In this document: piece after piece, positions 16,565 to 26,184 of the stretch | Layout: the number at the start of each line of letters is the position of its first letter | Position numbering within the stretch: the first letter of the stretch is position 1 | Source: an uncultured Planctomycetaceae bacterium | Lineage (GTDB): Bacteria; Planctomycetota; Planctomycetia; Pirellulales; UBA1268 | DNA length: 44,313 bases | Direction: 5' to 3' | NCBI GenBank assembly: GCA_903885565.1 | Contig: CAISJI010000001.1 | Coordinates: 1 to 44,313 of the forward strand | Position numbers and translations under genes: made by a program | The notes under the pieces: generated by a model | What the model saw: the letters and a program-made list of their open reading frames with translations, nothing else | What the model was told of the DNA's origin: nothing | The model's database searches: none

Positions 16565-17336
16565 CTCCCCACTCCCGGAGACGAGTCAGACGACCGCTCC
16601 CGCCGGCGATGTGGAACGATGCTTCGCGATGGGCACGGTGCTGGTGTCGGCGGAGGTTGGCCGGCCGCCGGTGCCGTTTGGCTACCGTCTGCTGCGGCCG
16701 TCTCGTCTGGAGCCCGGCCAACTCTATCCTTTGATCCTGTTTCTCCATGGCGCCGGCGAACGCGGCAGTGACAATTCCCGGCAGATCGCCTATCTCCCTG
16801 TCTGGCTGGCGGAGCCTGCCTGGCGCGAGGCGTTCCCCTGTCATGTGCTCGCTCCCCAGTGCCGTGACGATGAGCGGTGGAGCGACGTCTCGTGGGCCGA
16901 TGCCGCCAGCACTCCACAGGCCGCCGAGCCAACCCCCGATCTGTCGGCTGCCGCCGCGGCGCTGGCAACGGTAGTGGCCAGCGAAGCGGTTGATCCCCGT
17001 CGCATCTATCTCACCGGCTTGTCGATGGGAGGCTTTGGCGCGTGGGAACTGGCTACGCGCATGCCCGGCCGATTTGCCGCCCTGCTGCCGATCTGCGGCG
17101 GCGGGGACGAGAGCACAGCTGCCCGCTTGATTGATCTGCCAATCTGGTGCTTCCATGGCGCGGCCGACGTCATCGTGCCGGTCGAGCGGTCGAGGAGCAT
17201 GATTGCCGCGGTGCAGGCGGCCGGCGGCAGCCCCAAATACAGCGAGTTGCCGGGCGTGGGACACGATGCATGGACCCCCGCCTATCGCGATCGGGCCGTG
17301 CTGGAGTGGCTCTTTGCGCAGCGCCGGCCGATCTGA
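16545..17336 (+). CDS. Alpha/beta-hydrolase, prolyl-oligopeptidase/PHB-depolymerase-like
   Basis: 263 residues. A serine hydrolase of the alpha/beta fold: 'YPLILFLHGAGERGSDN' holds the oxyanion-hole HG, 'IYLTGLSMGGFGAWELA' the nucleophile elbow (Ser about 160), 'CFHGAADVIVPVERS' the acid (Asp about 207) and 'LPGVGHDAW' the catalytic His (about 239). This pattern matches small planctomycete 'phospholipase/carboxylesterase' or dienelactone-hydrolase-like proteins; the natural ester is unknown. No signal peptide is evident from the chosen start. ATG at 16545 overlaps the J-domain gene by 20 bases, suggesting coupled translation; a later ATG at 16629 (MGTVLVSAEV) is an alternative. Convergent with cysK. 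Confidence 0.82.
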   Translation: MALKPPNSPLPETSQTTAPAGDVERCFAMGTVLVSAEVGRPPVPFGYRLLRPSRLEPGQLYPLILFLHGAGERGSDNSRQIAYLPVWLAEPAWREAFPCHVLAPQCRDDERWSDVSWADAASTPQAAEPTPDLSAAAAALATVVASEAVDPRRIYLTGLSMGGFGAWELATRMPGRFAALLPICGGGDESTAARLIDLPIWCFHGAADVIVPVERSRSMIAAVQAAGGSPKYSELPGVGHDAWTPAYRDRAVLEWLFAQRRPI

Positions 17337-17374
17337 TCCACAGCCCACCGGAGCGCTCTTCAGGCAGCCGGAGG

Positions 17375-18337
17375 CTATTCCGGAAAGAGGCGGGTGGAGA
17401 GGTAGCGCTCGCCGAGATCGGGGAGAACCACCACGATCAGCTTGCCGGCGTTCTCTGGCCGGCGGGCCAGTTGCAACGCCCCCCAGGCGGCAGCGCCGCA
17501 GCTGATGCCGCACATCAGCCCTTCGCGTTTGGCCATCTGCCGCGTCGTCTCCATCGCATCCTCGTCATCGACCTTGATCACCTCGTCGATGATGTTGAGG
17601 TTGAGGATGTCGGGGATGAATCCGGCTCCAATCCCCTGGAGCGTATGCCGCCCCGGCTTCAGCGGCTGACCGGCGAGTTTTTGAGAGATCACCGGGCTGT
17701 TGAGCGGTTCCACTGCCACGACTCTCAGATCGGGCTTATATCGCTTGAGCGTCTCGCCGCAGCCGGTGATCGTGCCTCCAGTACCGACGCCGCAGACGAG
17801 GATATCGATCTGGCCTTCGGTATCGGCCCAGATCTCTTCCGCCGTCGTGCGGCGGTGGATGTCGGGATTGGCCGGATTCTTGAACTGCTGCGGCATGAAG
17901 AACTGCGGGCTGGAGCGGCTGATCTCCTCGGCATGCCGCACCGCCCCCGGCATTCCCTCCGCCGCCGGCGTGAGCACCAGTTCAGCGCCGAGAGCTTTGA
18001 GCATCCGCCGGCGTTCCAGGCTCATGCTCTCCGGCATCGTCACCCGGAGTTTGTAGCCGCGAGCGGCGCATACATAGGCCAACCCGATGCCGGTGTTGCC
18101 GCTGGTCGGCTCAATAATGATTGTTTCGGGGGTGAGCAGCCCATCGCGTTCTGCGGCATCGACCATCGCCACCGCGATCCGGTCCTTCACGCTCCAAAGC
18201 GGGTTCATATTTTCGATCTTGCCAACGACCGAGGCGACGCAGCCCTCCGTGACCCGCCGCAACCGCACCAGCGGCGTCCGGCCGATGCACTGGGTGATAT
18301 CGTCGCGAATTCCTGCTGGCTGCGTAGCTGAAAGCAT
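17375..18337 (-). CDS. cysK: Cysteine synthase A (O-acetylserine sulfhydrylase)
   Basis: PLP enzyme that makes L-cysteine from O-acetylserine and sulfide; cytoplasmic. The 320-residue product contains '[16 protein letters not shown]', the PLP lysine in '[14 protein letters not shown]', the substrate loop '[20 protein letters not shown]', the phosphate-binding '[12 protein letters not shown]' and '[12 protein letters not shown]', ending '[15 protein letters not shown]'. All expected catalytic parts are present and length is normal. A Trp stands where many homologues have a small residue before SVKDR. ATG at 18337 is preferred over GTG at 18349, four codons upstream, though neither has a strong ribosome-binding site. 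No cysE is adjacent. The 185-base gap to the DUF1080 gene upstream suggests separate transcription. Confidence 0.95.
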   Translation of the reverse strand: MLSATQPAGIRDDITQCIGRTPLVRLRRVTEGCVASVVGKIENMNPLWSVKDRIAVAMVDAAERDGLLTPETIIIEPTSGNTGIGLAYVCAARGYKLRVTMPESMSLERRRMLKALGAELVLTPAAEGMPGAVRHAEEISRSSPQFFMPQQFKNPANPDIHRRTTAEEIWADTEGQIDILVCGVGTGGTITGCGETLKRYKPDLRVVAVEPLNSPVISQKLAGQPLKPGRHTLQGIGAGFIPDILNLNIIDEVIKVDDEDAMETTRQMAKREGLMCGISCGAAAWGALQLARRPENAGKLIVVVLPDLGERYLSTRLFPE

Positions 18338-18534
18338 GTGGGCACCCACGGGGTTTGTGAACGCGGTTCCGAAGCGGCGCGATCGACTACCGTTCCGAAC
18401 GGCAGCCGAATCCTCACCATGTTTATGGATTATGATCGGATTGACCCACCCGGAAGCTTGACCCAGAAAAACTTAAACCCCACAGAGCAGGGGCGTCAAT
18501 CCTGGTGGAGCCTGCCAAAACAGCCTGCCGGGAG

Positions 18535-19206
18535 TCATGGCAGACGCTTCACGCGGATATTCCTATAGTGAACTTCGCTGCCGGGATCGTGGGCCTGCAG
18601 GGCAAATGTGCCCGCGGAGAGCTTGCGGGTGCCGGTGACACCGTCCGGCTCCACAAATTCAAACAGCACCTTGTCGTCAACGATCACGGTGACTTTTTTC
18701 CCGTTGACGACCACCTCTTCGGTAAACCAGGTATCGTCCTTGGCCGGAGCCACGAAGTTTTTCACCACGTTATAGATGCTGCCGGTGCGCACCGGATCGC
18801 TCTGGGAGTTGTTGACCTGAATCTCGTAGCCCTGGGCGGGCCAGCCGTCGGGCTGGAATTTCGTGTGGACGAAAATGCCCGAATTGGCCTGCGGGCGGGT
18901 CATCACTTCCGACTTGAAATGGAAATTCCTGAACTCCGCCGGCTGCGCTGCATCGGCTCCCACATAGAAGAGATGGCTCCGCGGCCCATGGCAGACGATC
19001 TTGCCCTCGGCAATCTGCCAACTCTGGGGGTTTTCGTTCGCCTTCCAACCAGCCAGCGATTTCCCGTCGAAGAGCGACTCAAAACCGGCCTCTTCGGCGT
19101 GAATCACTCCCGCCAGCCCCGCGCCGACGAGCACCGCCCAGGCCAGCTGTCGAACCGTCTGTCGCACCATGGTTCGAACCGTCGCCGTGTAGATTGCGTA
19201 CCGCAT
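18535..19206 (-). CDS. Secreted DUF1080 protein (3-keto-disaccharide hydrolase family)
   Basis: 223 residues from ATG at 19206, with GGAG seven bases upstream. Residues about 15-37 (RQLAWAVLVGAGLAGVIHAEE) are a signal peptide. The rest is one DUF1080 jelly-roll domain: 'GFESLFDGKSLAGWKA', 'SWQIAEGKIVCHGP', 'EFRNFHFKSEVMTRPQANSGIFVHT', 'GYEIQVNNS', 'GSIYNV' and the closing 'GTFALQAHDPGSEVHYRNIRVK'. Members of this family, expanded in Planctomycetes, cleave 3-keto glycosides or bind sugars; the substrate cannot be told from sequence. It is divergent from the ABC transporter gene with only 55 bases between starts, so the two may share regulation. Confidence 0.9.
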   Translation of the reverse strand: MRYAIYTATVRTMVRQTVRQLAWAVLVGAGLAGVIHAEEAGFESLFDGKSLAGWKANENPQSWQIAEGKIVCHGPRSHLFYVGADAAQPAEFRNFHFKSEVMTRPQANSGIFVHTKFQPDGWPAQGYEIQVNNSQSDPVRTGSIYNVVKNFVAPAKDDTWFTEEVVVNGKKVTVIVDDKVLFEFVEPDGVTGTRKLSAGTFALQAHDPGSEVHYRNIRVKRLP

Positions 19207-19261
19207 GAAACTACTCCGCCCCAGATGTGAGAAGGACACCACGATTCACACTTCAACCGCC

Positions 19262-22261
19262 ATGGGGGAAAAGCATACGTCTGCGCCGGGCCAACTGCCA
19301 ACTGCCGGGAAGTCTGCCCCCCCTCCCTCCGTTGCGGAGTGTCTCGAGGCCGCCGGGCTCAATCACCGGCCGATGCTGTTGGCGATCGACACCGATGTGT
19401 CGCTCGATGGAGATCCGGCACACGAATGGCTCTGTGTTACCCCTGACCATCTCTCGGTGTCGGATGGCGGGCAGCCAGCGGCCCAAGCGCCGTCGGCCAG
19501 TCGCGTGCTGCGGTGTGTGCCCTGGGCCGGCGTGGAGCAGGTGCGCACCAGCGCCGGCGTGGGGGGCGGCACGCTGCAGGTGAAGTCTGCCGGAGACTGG
19601 ATCGATCTGGTGCGTTATTCCAACGCCTTCGCCACAAGGTTTCACAAGGTGTCGCGGGCACTGGAGCAGGCCAAGGAGGCCCCTCGCGACGCCGCAGGCG
19701 GAGTCGCCATGCCAGTCGGGGTGCTGCCGTCATCCGCAGCCAACCAAGGGGCCACTGCCGCAGCCATAGAACACCTCTCTGATCTCGATCCGCCGCGCTG
19801 CCCCACCTGCTCCCTGCGGCTGGCCACCCGCGAGCAGTCCTGCCCGCGCTGCATGCAAAAAGGAAGAATTCTCAGCCGGGTCAGCGACCTGCTCGCCCCC
19901 CATGCCCGCGGGGCGATATTGCTGTGCCTGCTGACGCTGCTGGGAGTGGTGGCGGAACTCGTTCCCCCCAAGCTCCAGCAATATATGGTTGACGACGTGC
20001 TTTCCGGTCGGGCTCAGGAAGTGGCCGCGGGTGCCGCCGGCACGGCCGCCATCCCCGATTTCAAAACGGCGCTGTTGGTGGTGGTGCTGGCCCTGGCCTT
20101 TTCGCGGGTGCTGCTCTCCGTGGTGGGCGTCCTCAAGGGGCGACTGGCCACCGCGATCGGCACGGGACTGACCAGCACGCTGCGGCAGGAGATGGTGCAC
20201 AAACTGCAAGATCTCTCCGTCGCCTACTACGACCGCCATCAGGTCGGCTCGATGATCAGCCGGGTGGCCCACGACAGCGAGGTGCTGCACGGGTTGATGC
20301 ACCAGATCACCGGGGGCTTCCTCCTCCAGATTGTGCAGCTGGTCGGCGTGGGAGCGATGCTGGTGTGGATCAATCCGAAGCTCGCCCTGTTCACGCTCAT
20401 TCCCGTGCCGCTGGTGATCTTCGGTTCCTGGGTCTTCTGGCGGCATGTCTACCCGCGCCACTACCGGCTGTGGGATGCCTCCAGCAAGCAGATGGCGGCG
20501 CTGTCAGGAATGCTGTCGGGGATCCGCGTCGTGAAGGCTTTCGCACAGGAACCGCGGGAGCGTGACCGCTTCCGCCAGGCCAGCGATCACCTGAGCAACT
20601 GGAGGCTGTGGGTCGAGCACACCAACTCCACCTATGCCGCGGCGATGCAGATCGTCTTCGGCCTTGGGGGGCTGATCGTGTGGTATGTCGGCGGTCGCGA
20701 CGTGATCGGCGGGCAGATGTCGCTGGGTGAATTGATCGCCTTCCTCGCCTACCTCGCGATGTTTTATGCCCCCCTGGGTGCCCTTTCCAACTTCACCACC
20801 TGGCTGACCAGCTTCCTGTCGGGGAGCCAGCGCGTGCTGGAACTGCTCGACACCCCGGTGACCATCGGCGAGGCGGCCACTCCTGCCGCCTGGGACACGC
20901 CACAAGGCGCCATCCGGTTTCGGAATGTCACGTTCGGCTACGACCGCAACCAACCGGTGCTGCGCGACGTTTCCTTCGAAGTGGCCCCCGGAGAGATGAT
21001 CGGGATCGTCGGCCGCAGTGGCTCAGGAAAGACCACGCTGGTGAACCTGCTCGGGCGGTTCTACGACGCGCAGGAAGGCTCGATCGAGATCGATGGCATC
21101 GACATCCGGCAACTGTCGATGCAGCAGCTGCGCGAGCGCCTCGGGATCGTGTTTCAGGATTCGTTTCTCTTCCGCGGCACGATCTGGAAAAACCTCTCCT
21201 ACGGCCGGCCGCAGGCCACCGTGGAGCAGGGGCTGGAGGCGGCCAAGGCGGCTGGCGCCCACGACTTTCTCTGTCGCCAGCCACTGGCCTACGAAACCCT
21301 GCTGGGGGAACATGGCGCCGGGCTCTCCGGCGGCGAGAAGCAGCGGCTCTCCATCGCCCGCACGCTCCTCTATGATCCGCGGATTCTCGTGCTCGACGAA
21401 GCCACCAGCAACATCGACGCCGAGGCTGAAAAGGCGATTCAGGAGGCTCTGGCTGTTCTGGTGCGGGGCCGCACCACCATCGCCATCGCCCACCGGCTCT
21501 CCACCCTCCGCAATGCCGACCGCATCTTTGCCTTCGACAGGGGGCGGCTGGCGGAACAGGGCACGCATGCGGAACTGCTGGCCGCAGATGGCATCTATGC
21601 CCGGCTGGTGCGGATCCAGACGCAGGTCTCCAAGCAGCCGACCGTTGACAAACTGCTGGCCGACGAGCCCGAAGCCCTTAAGCCAGCCACCGAGGCGATT
21701 CCAACTCCCGCGTCATCCACTCCCCCCGAGCCCCCGAAGGACCTGCCGGCCACGGGGGCGATTCGCTGGCTGGAAGCGGGCCGCCACCAGTTCACAGTGG
21801 GGGAGCATGAGCGGTTGGAACTGCATGAGGACGGACAGCCCCTGGCAGTCGGCATCTTCATCGTGCGTTGCTTTCCTGCCTCGCACCCCGAATCCTATCT
21901 TTCGGTGCGGGGCTGGAATGAGACCGGCGATGAGGTGGAACTGGGCATGGTGCGGACGCTGGCCGACTGGCCTGCCGAGGACATCGCCGTCGTCCAGCGC
22001 GGACTCAGGCGGCGTTCGCTGGTGCGTTCCATCGAACGCGTGCACGACGTCAAGCTGGCCCACGGCTATCTCGACTTCGACGTACAGACCGACGCCGGCC
22101 GGCAAAGCTTCACGGCACGCTGGACGGCCAGCCAGGCGATCGACTTCGGCACCGAGGGGAAGATGATCATCGACACCGAGGAAAACCGCTACGTTGTCCG
22201 CCGCCTGGATGACCTGGCCAAGCCCGACCGGGAGAAATTCCTGCAGTATGTCTACTGGTGA
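19262..22261 (+). CDS. ABC exporter with N-terminal extension, zinc ribbon and C-terminal DUF1854
   Basis: 999 residues. Residues 1 to about 175 form a soluble domain with a PH-like beta pattern ('LLAIDTDVSLDGDPAHEWLCVTPDHLSV', 'VPWAGVEQVRTSAGVGGGTL'). Next is a likely zinc ribbon, CPTC..17..CPRC (about 179-199), then an exporter-type six-helix transmembrane domain (about 215-530). The ATPase follows with Walker A 'GRSGSGKTT' (about 583-591), signature 'LSGGEKQRLSIAR' (about 690), Walker B 'ILVLDEATSN' and H-loop 'TIAIAHRLSTL'. After a Pro-rich linker, residues about 831-998 match DUF1854 ('IRWLEAGRHQFTVGEHERLELHEDG' to 'YVVRRLDDLAKPDREKFLQYVYW'). DUF1854 proteins and ABC exporters are reported near cyanophycin-metabolism genes in other bacteria; no cyanophycin gene is in this window, so that link is tentative. 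Start at ATG 19262; ATG 19205 is an in-frame alternative. Confidence 0.88.
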   Translation: MGEKHTSAPGQLPTAGKSAPPPSVAECLEAAGLNHRPMLLAIDTDVSLDGDPAHEWLCVTPDHLSVSDGGQPAAQAPSASRVLRCVPWAGVEQVRTSAGVGGGTLQVKSAGDWIDLVRYSNAFATRFHKVSRALEQAKEAPRDAAGGVAMPVGVLPSSAANQGATAAAIEHLSDLDPPRCPTCSLRLATREQSCPRCMQKGRILSRVSDLLAPHARGAILLCLLTLLGVVAELVPPKLQQYMVDDVLSGRAQEVAAGAAGTAAIPDFKTALLVVVLALAFSRVLLSVVGVLKGRLATAIGTGLTSTLRQEMVHKLQDLSVAYYDRHQVGSMISRVAHDSEVLHGLMHQITGGFLLQIVQLVGVGAMLVWINPKLALFTLIPVPLVIFGSWVFWRHVYPRHYRLWDASSKQMAALSGMLSGIRVVKAFAQEPRERDRFRQASDHLSNWRLWVEHTNSTYAAAMQIVFGLGGLIVWYVGGRDVIGGQMSLGELIAFLAYLAMFYAPLGALSNFTTWLTSFLSGSQRVLELLDTPVTIGEAATPAAWDTPQGAIRFRNVTFGYDRNQPVLRDVSFEVAPGEMIGIVGRSGSGKTTLVNLLGRFYDAQEGSIEIDGIDIRQLSMQQLRERLGIVFQDSFLFRGTIWKNLSYGRPQATVEQGLEAAKAAGAHDFLCRQPLAYETLLGEHGAGLSGGEKQRLSIARTLLYDPRILVLDEATSNIDAEAEKAIQEALAVLVRGRTTIAIAHRLSTLRNADRIFAFDRGRLAEQGTHAELLAADGIYARLVRIQTQVSKQPTVDKLLADEPEALKPATEAIPTPASSTPPEPPKDLPATGAIRWLEAGRHQFTVGEHERLELHEDGQPLAVGIFIVRCFPASHPESYLSVRGWNETGDEVELGMVRTLADWPAEDIAVVQRGLRRRSLVRSIERVHDVKLAHGYLDFDVQTDAGRQSFTARWTASQAIDFGTEGKMIIDTEENRYVVRRLDDLAKPDREKFLQYVYW

Positions 22262-22273
22262 GGATGGCGGATT

Positions 22274-24808
22274 TCAGACGATCGCCAGCGGGTTGCGGCG
22301 TTCTTCCAGCGTGCCACGCGTCACCCCCACCCGGTTGGCAGCGTTGAGGCGGGTCCACACTTCCCGGCCGCTGGCGCGCCCCTCCAGCAGGGCTCGGTAG
22401 GCCGCCAGCACCTCCGCCACCTGCGCCGGCTGTTCGTCGAGCAGTTCCACCCGAAAGTGGCCAATCCCTCGCGACAGAAGTGCCGGCACCACCTCCGCCC
22501 CGCTTTGCGGCACGGCGTTGTAGAGGGTGTTGCGGCAACCAACGTCTGCGGTGAGCGGGTGCTCCACGCCGATCCGGTCGCGGAGCTTCACCTCATGCGT
22601 ATCGCAGGGACGGCCGCAGTTGGTTTTGTTGGTGCCGGGCGAGAGCACCGCACAGAACACACAGTGCTCCATGTGGAACATCGGCATCCGCTGGTGAACC
22701 ACCACCTCCAGCCAGTCGGCTGGCACGTTTTGCACCAGCCCCACCAGCTGCTCCCGATTCAGGTCGTACGAGGGCACGATCCGCTCCACCCCCTCGCGCC
22801 GAAAAAATCCGGCCGAGAGCTCGTTGGTCACATTGAGTGAGAAGTCGGCATCGACCGGGATGCCGGCAGCGCGGAAGAACCGGATCGCGGCAAAGTTGCG
22901 GGCCAGCACCCGATCGGGCCCCTGCTTGGCAAGCAGATGGAAGATGCCCAGCTCATCCGGCTTCTGGATGCGGAGCGTGGCGGTGCGCAGCGTGGCACCG
23001 GCGGCGTGGGCCGCCGCGATCGCCTGACGGTAGAGACGAATGTCGGCGAACTCGGCGTCGAGATCGTGTACGCCCTCGTCGAGGCAGGCAGTCAGCTGTT
23101 CCAGCGACCGACAGAGCACATGCAGCACCGGCGCCCCCCCTGCCGACAGCGACGGCCGCCGCAGCGCCGCGTCGAACTGCGCGAGCCGGTCCCGCGCTGC
23201 GGCCAGGATCCGCACCGGGACTGTCGCCGCGACGGTCTCCTCCAAACGCTCGACAAGCATCCGCCGCACCCTGCCCAGCACGCTCAAGGGGAGCATTGGC
23301 CGCCCCTCGATGCGGGCCTCGAGGTGGCGCAGTTCAAAGGGTGTGCCGCCGAGCCTGCCGAGCTGCGTGCGGAGGAGATCGGGATCGAGCGGGTGGCGCT
23401 GCGCCTCGAGTGCCGGCTGCTCAGAAACGACCTCGCAGGAAGTTGCATCCAGCGAGGCCCGCACATGGAGCACAGCGCCGACAGCCGCAGTCACGATCAA
23501 GTCGACCGGGCGACGGCGGCGGGGCTCGGCGCCGGAGAATGTCTCCCGCAACCGCGCCGTGAGCTGTGGATCGTCAGTCTTCCAGACCGGCTGTCCGACC
23601 TGCAGAGCTGTGCAATCGACTGCGGTGGCCCCGAACGTAAGCTCCACCAGGCCGCTGCCGACGGGATCGGTGAGCGATACGTTGCCGCGAAACACCTCGT
23701 AGACCCGGCCTCCCTCGGGATCGCCCGGCGGACTGCCAGCAGCCGTCAGCGACTGCTCAAACACCACGCCATCCCCCCGCTTCACACTCGCCACAAGCTC
23801 CACCGTCACCCGGCCACGGGCCACGGCCCTCACGGTGCCCAGACGCACGCCGCGTTTGGCGCTGCTGGTGGCAGGCACGAGCATCTTGTGGTCGCACCCC
23901 TTGAGCCACCCTGGCGAAAACCCGCGGGAGAAGGAGAGCTCCATCTCCTCCACATCGCGCGGCGTGAAGGCCACGGGCCGGCCGGCCACGGCACTGTCGA
24001 TCGCGGTGCGGTAGTGCCGGGTGATATTGGCCACATATTCGGCCGTCTTCAGGCGGCCTTCGATCTTGAACGAGGAAACCCCCGCGGCCAGGAGTTCTGG
24101 GGCGAGGGCATACGCGGCCAAGTCCTGTGGCGAGAGGAGGTATTTCTGCGCCCCGAGATCAACATCTTTGCCGTCGCAGACCAAGTCGTAGGGGAGCCGA
24201 CAGGCCTGCGCGCATTGCCCGCGGTTGGCACTGCGGCCGCCGAGCGACTCGCTCGTCAGGCACTGTCCTGAATAGGCCACGCAGAGGGCACCATGCACAA
24301 ACACCTCCAGCGGCATGCTGGTCTGCCGCCGGATCTGCAGAATCTCGTCAATCGCCAGTTCCCGCGCCACCACCACCCGCTGCATCCCGAGTTCCTCGGC
24401 CAGGGCGATCGTTTCGGCGCTGGTGAGCGACATTTGGGTCGACGCATGGAGCGGAAGATCGGGGCAGGCGGCCCGGATCAATCGCGCTGCGCCGACGTCC
24501 TGAACCAGCACAGCATCGACCCCGGCAGCGGCCAGCCGCACCGCCACCTCCTCCAGCCGGCCGAGTTCGTCGCTGAACACCAGCGTGTTGAGCGTGGCAT
24601 AGCCCTTCAGCCCCCGGCGATGGAGCAGGGAAAGGAGCCGCGGCACGTCTGCCAGCGAAAAATTGGCGGCTCTGGCCCGGGCGTTGAAGCCCTCATCGAG
24701 GCCGAAATAGACCGCATCGGCCCCATTTTCGATCGCTGCCTGCACGCATTCCCAATCCCCCGCAGGGGCGAGCAGTTCGGGGATGGGGGTCGGCCGGTCA
24801 GATGCCAT
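22274..24808 (-). CDS. U32 family protein with DUF3656, RlhA-like (RNA hydroxylation)
   Basis: 844 residues. Residues 1 to about 290 are a U32 'peptidase' barrel: 'PELLAPAGDWECVQAAIENGADAVYFGL', 'LHASTQMSLTSAETI' and the U32 signature 'EVFVHGALCVAYSGQCLTS', followed by 'RGQCAQACRLPY'. The middle (about 380-520) resembles DUF3656. The C-terminal part repeats a barrel-like segment with a second cysteine cluster ('FHMEHCVFCAVLS', 'CGRPCDTHEV', 'ADVGCRNT'). E. coli RlhA (667 residues, same domains) hydroxylates a 23S rRNA cytidine, and TrhP acts on tRNA, so an RNA-modifying role is likelier than proteolysis. Cysteine clusters may hold an iron-sulfur centre. A TATACT lies six bases before the ATG on the minus strand, so the mRNA may be nearly leaderless. 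Ends 12 bases from the ABC transporter stop. Confidence 0.88.
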   Translation of the reverse strand: MASDRPTPIPELLAPAGDWECVQAAIENGADAVYFGLDEGFNARARAANFSLADVPRLLSLLHRRGLKGYATLNTLVFSDELGRLEEVAVRLAAAGVDAVLVQDVGAARLIRAACPDLPLHASTQMSLTSAETIALAEELGMQRVVVARELAIDEILQIRRQTSMPLEVFVHGALCVAYSGQCLTSESLGGRSANRGQCAQACRLPYDLVCDGKDVDLGAQKYLLSPQDLAAYALAPELLAAGVSSFKIEGRLKTAEYVANITRHYRTAIDSAVAGRPVAFTPRDVEEMELSFSRGFSPGWLKGCDHKMLVPATSSAKRGVRLGTVRAVARGRVTVELVASVKRGDGVVFEQSLTAAGSPPGDPEGGRVYEVFRGNVSLTDPVGSGLVELTFGATAVDCTALQVGQPVWKTDDPQLTARLRETFSGAEPRRRRPVDLIVTAAVGAVLHVRASLDATSCEVVSEQPALEAQRHPLDPDLLRTQLGRLGGTPFELRHLEARIEGRPMLPLSVLGRVRRMLVERLEETVAATVPVRILAAARDRLAQFDAALRRPSLSAGGAPVLHVLCRSLEQLTACLDEGVHDLDAEFADIRLYRQAIAAAHAAGATLRTATLRIQKPDELGIFHLLAKQGPDRVLARNFAAIRFFRAAGIPVDADFSLNVTNELSAGFFRREGVERIVPSYDLNREQLVGLVQNVPADWLEVVVHQRMPMFHMEHCVFCAVLSPGTNKTNCGRPCDTHEVKLRDRIGVEHPLTADVGCRNTLYNAVPQSGAEVVPALLSRGIGHFRVELLDEQPAQVAEVLAAYRALLEGRASGREVWTRLNAANRVGVTRGTLEERRNPLAIV

Positions 24809-24967
24809 GCCGCAGAGTATAGGGCCGAAAAGGGCTGGCTGGGCCGGGAGCGGGCAATTTTGTGGAAAAAACTGGCCTCAAACGTCTCGGTCTCCCCGGC
24901 CGCAAAAATCCGGCAGCCCCACCCCCGATGCTTGTGGTCACCCGTCGGAGCGGGTATGAACAAAGTA

Positions 24968-24982
24968 CCTTGATCTTCAAGG
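24968..24982. promoter_or_regulatory. Palindrome upstream of the DUF937 gene
   Basis: CCTTGA-TCT-TCAAGG is a perfect 6-3-6 inverted repeat, 72 bases before the DUF937 start, in the 245-base divergent gap with the U32 gene. It could be an operator; there is no direct evidence of the regulator. Confidence 0.25.
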
Positions 24983-25053
24983 ATTCCGCTGCACGGTGCG
25001 GTCTTCTGGGACACGCGTGGAGAGGAAAAAATTCTCACGTTTTGGAGTCGAAC

Positions 25054-26151
25054 ATGAATCTTGTGGACCTTGTAAAAGGACAGCTGACACCCGAGGTGAT
25101 CGGGAGCTTGGGATCGCTGATCGGTGCGAACGAAGCGCAGACGAAGACGGCCACGGCGGCGGCCGTGCCGGCGATGTTGAGCGGCTTGGCAAAGCTGGCG
25201 GGCACTGCTAACGGTGCCGGGCAGTTGGCCTCCGCCTTGGGCGGCCTCGATCTCGGCTCGCTGGGGAATCTGGCCGGCATGCTGGGTGGCTCGAACGCCT
25301 CCCGCATGGCCGACAAGGGTGGCTCTCTGCTCGGCTCGCTGTTTGGCAACTCTGCCACCTCGATGATCGTTGAGACACTCGCCTCTTTCCTCGGCATCAA
25401 GTCGGGCGTTGCCCGCAGCCTGATGTCGTATATGGCCCCGGTCGTGCTCGGCCAGATCGCCAGCCAGTTCAAGGGCAAGTCGATCGACGCTCAGGGCCTG
25501 CAGAGCCTGTTTGCCGATCAGGCCCGCAACATCTCGGCGGCAATGCCTGCCGGCCTGTCGCTGGCCGACTTCACCGCCCCGCAACTGGCTTCCAAGCCAG
25601 CGCAGGGCGATCGTCGCGTCGAGCACCACCGCGAGCCGGAGCCGTCTGGCTTCCCCTCGTGGCTGCCGTGGTTGATCCTGCCGCTGCTGGGCCTCGGGGC
25701 CTGGTTTCTGCTGAATCCCAAGAAGCCAGAGGTGAAGGCTCCGGTCGTCGATCGCACGAAGGTGATTGAGCGGGCCCCAGCCGTGCAGGTTGAGCCTGCT
25801 GCTACTGGCTTGGAGCTTCCTGCTGAACTGGGCGACGCGCTCAAGATCGGCAAGGATCTGACCGGTCTGTTTGGTGGCCTGACGACCGCCCTGGGCGGCG
25901 TGAAGGACGTAGCCACAGCCGAACAGGCTGTGCCGACCCTCAAGGATCTCGGGCTGACGCTCGAGGCCCTCAAGGGCTCCACCGCAGCTCTGCCGGCCGC
26001 CGGCAAGGCTTCTATCAAGGACATGGTCGGTGCGAACATCGGCGGCATCCGCTCGCTGGTCGACACCGTGATGGCGATCCCGGGCGTGGGCGACCTGCTT
26101 GGTCCCTACATCCGGCCGATGCTCGACACGCTCGGCGCGCTGGGGCTGTAA
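25054..26151 (+). CDS. DUF937 protein with a central membrane segment
   Basis: 365 residues from ATG at 25054, with GGAG seven bases upstream. Residues 1 to about 165 match the DUF937 (YidB-like) helical domain: 'MNLVDLVKGQLTPEVIGSLGSLIGANEAQTKTATAAAVPAMLSGLAKLA', then 'SLLGSLFGNSATSMIVETLASFLGI' and 'YMAPVVLGQIASQF'. A single transmembrane helix follows (about 199-220, 'FPSWLPWLILPLLGLGAWFLL'), then a second soluble domain rich in Gly/Ala/Leu ending 'IPGVGDLLGPYIRPMLDTLGALGL'. Function of the family is unknown; some members look like small self-assembling helical proteins. Codon use is strongly biased and a strong terminator follows, suggesting good expression as a single-gene unit. Confidence 0.88.
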   Translation: MNLVDLVKGQLTPEVIGSLGSLIGANEAQTKTATAAAVPAMLSGLAKLAGTANGAGQLASALGGLDLGSLGNLAGMLGGSNASRMADKGGSLLGSLFGNSATSMIVETLASFLGIKSGVARSLMSYMAPVVLGQIASQFKGKSIDAQGLQSLFADQARNISAAMPAGLSLADFTAPQLASKPAQGDRRVEHHREPEPSGFPSWLPWLILPLLGLGAWFLLNPKKPEVKAPVVDRTKVIERAPAVQVEPAATGLELPAELGDALKIGKDLTGLFGGLTTALGGVKDVATAEQAVPTLKDLGLTLEALKGSTAALPAAGKASIKDMVGANIGGIRSLVDTVMAIPGVGDLLGPYIRPMLDTLGALGL

Positions 26152-26184
26152 GCCCAAGCGATCTCTGCGAGTATGAAAAACAGG

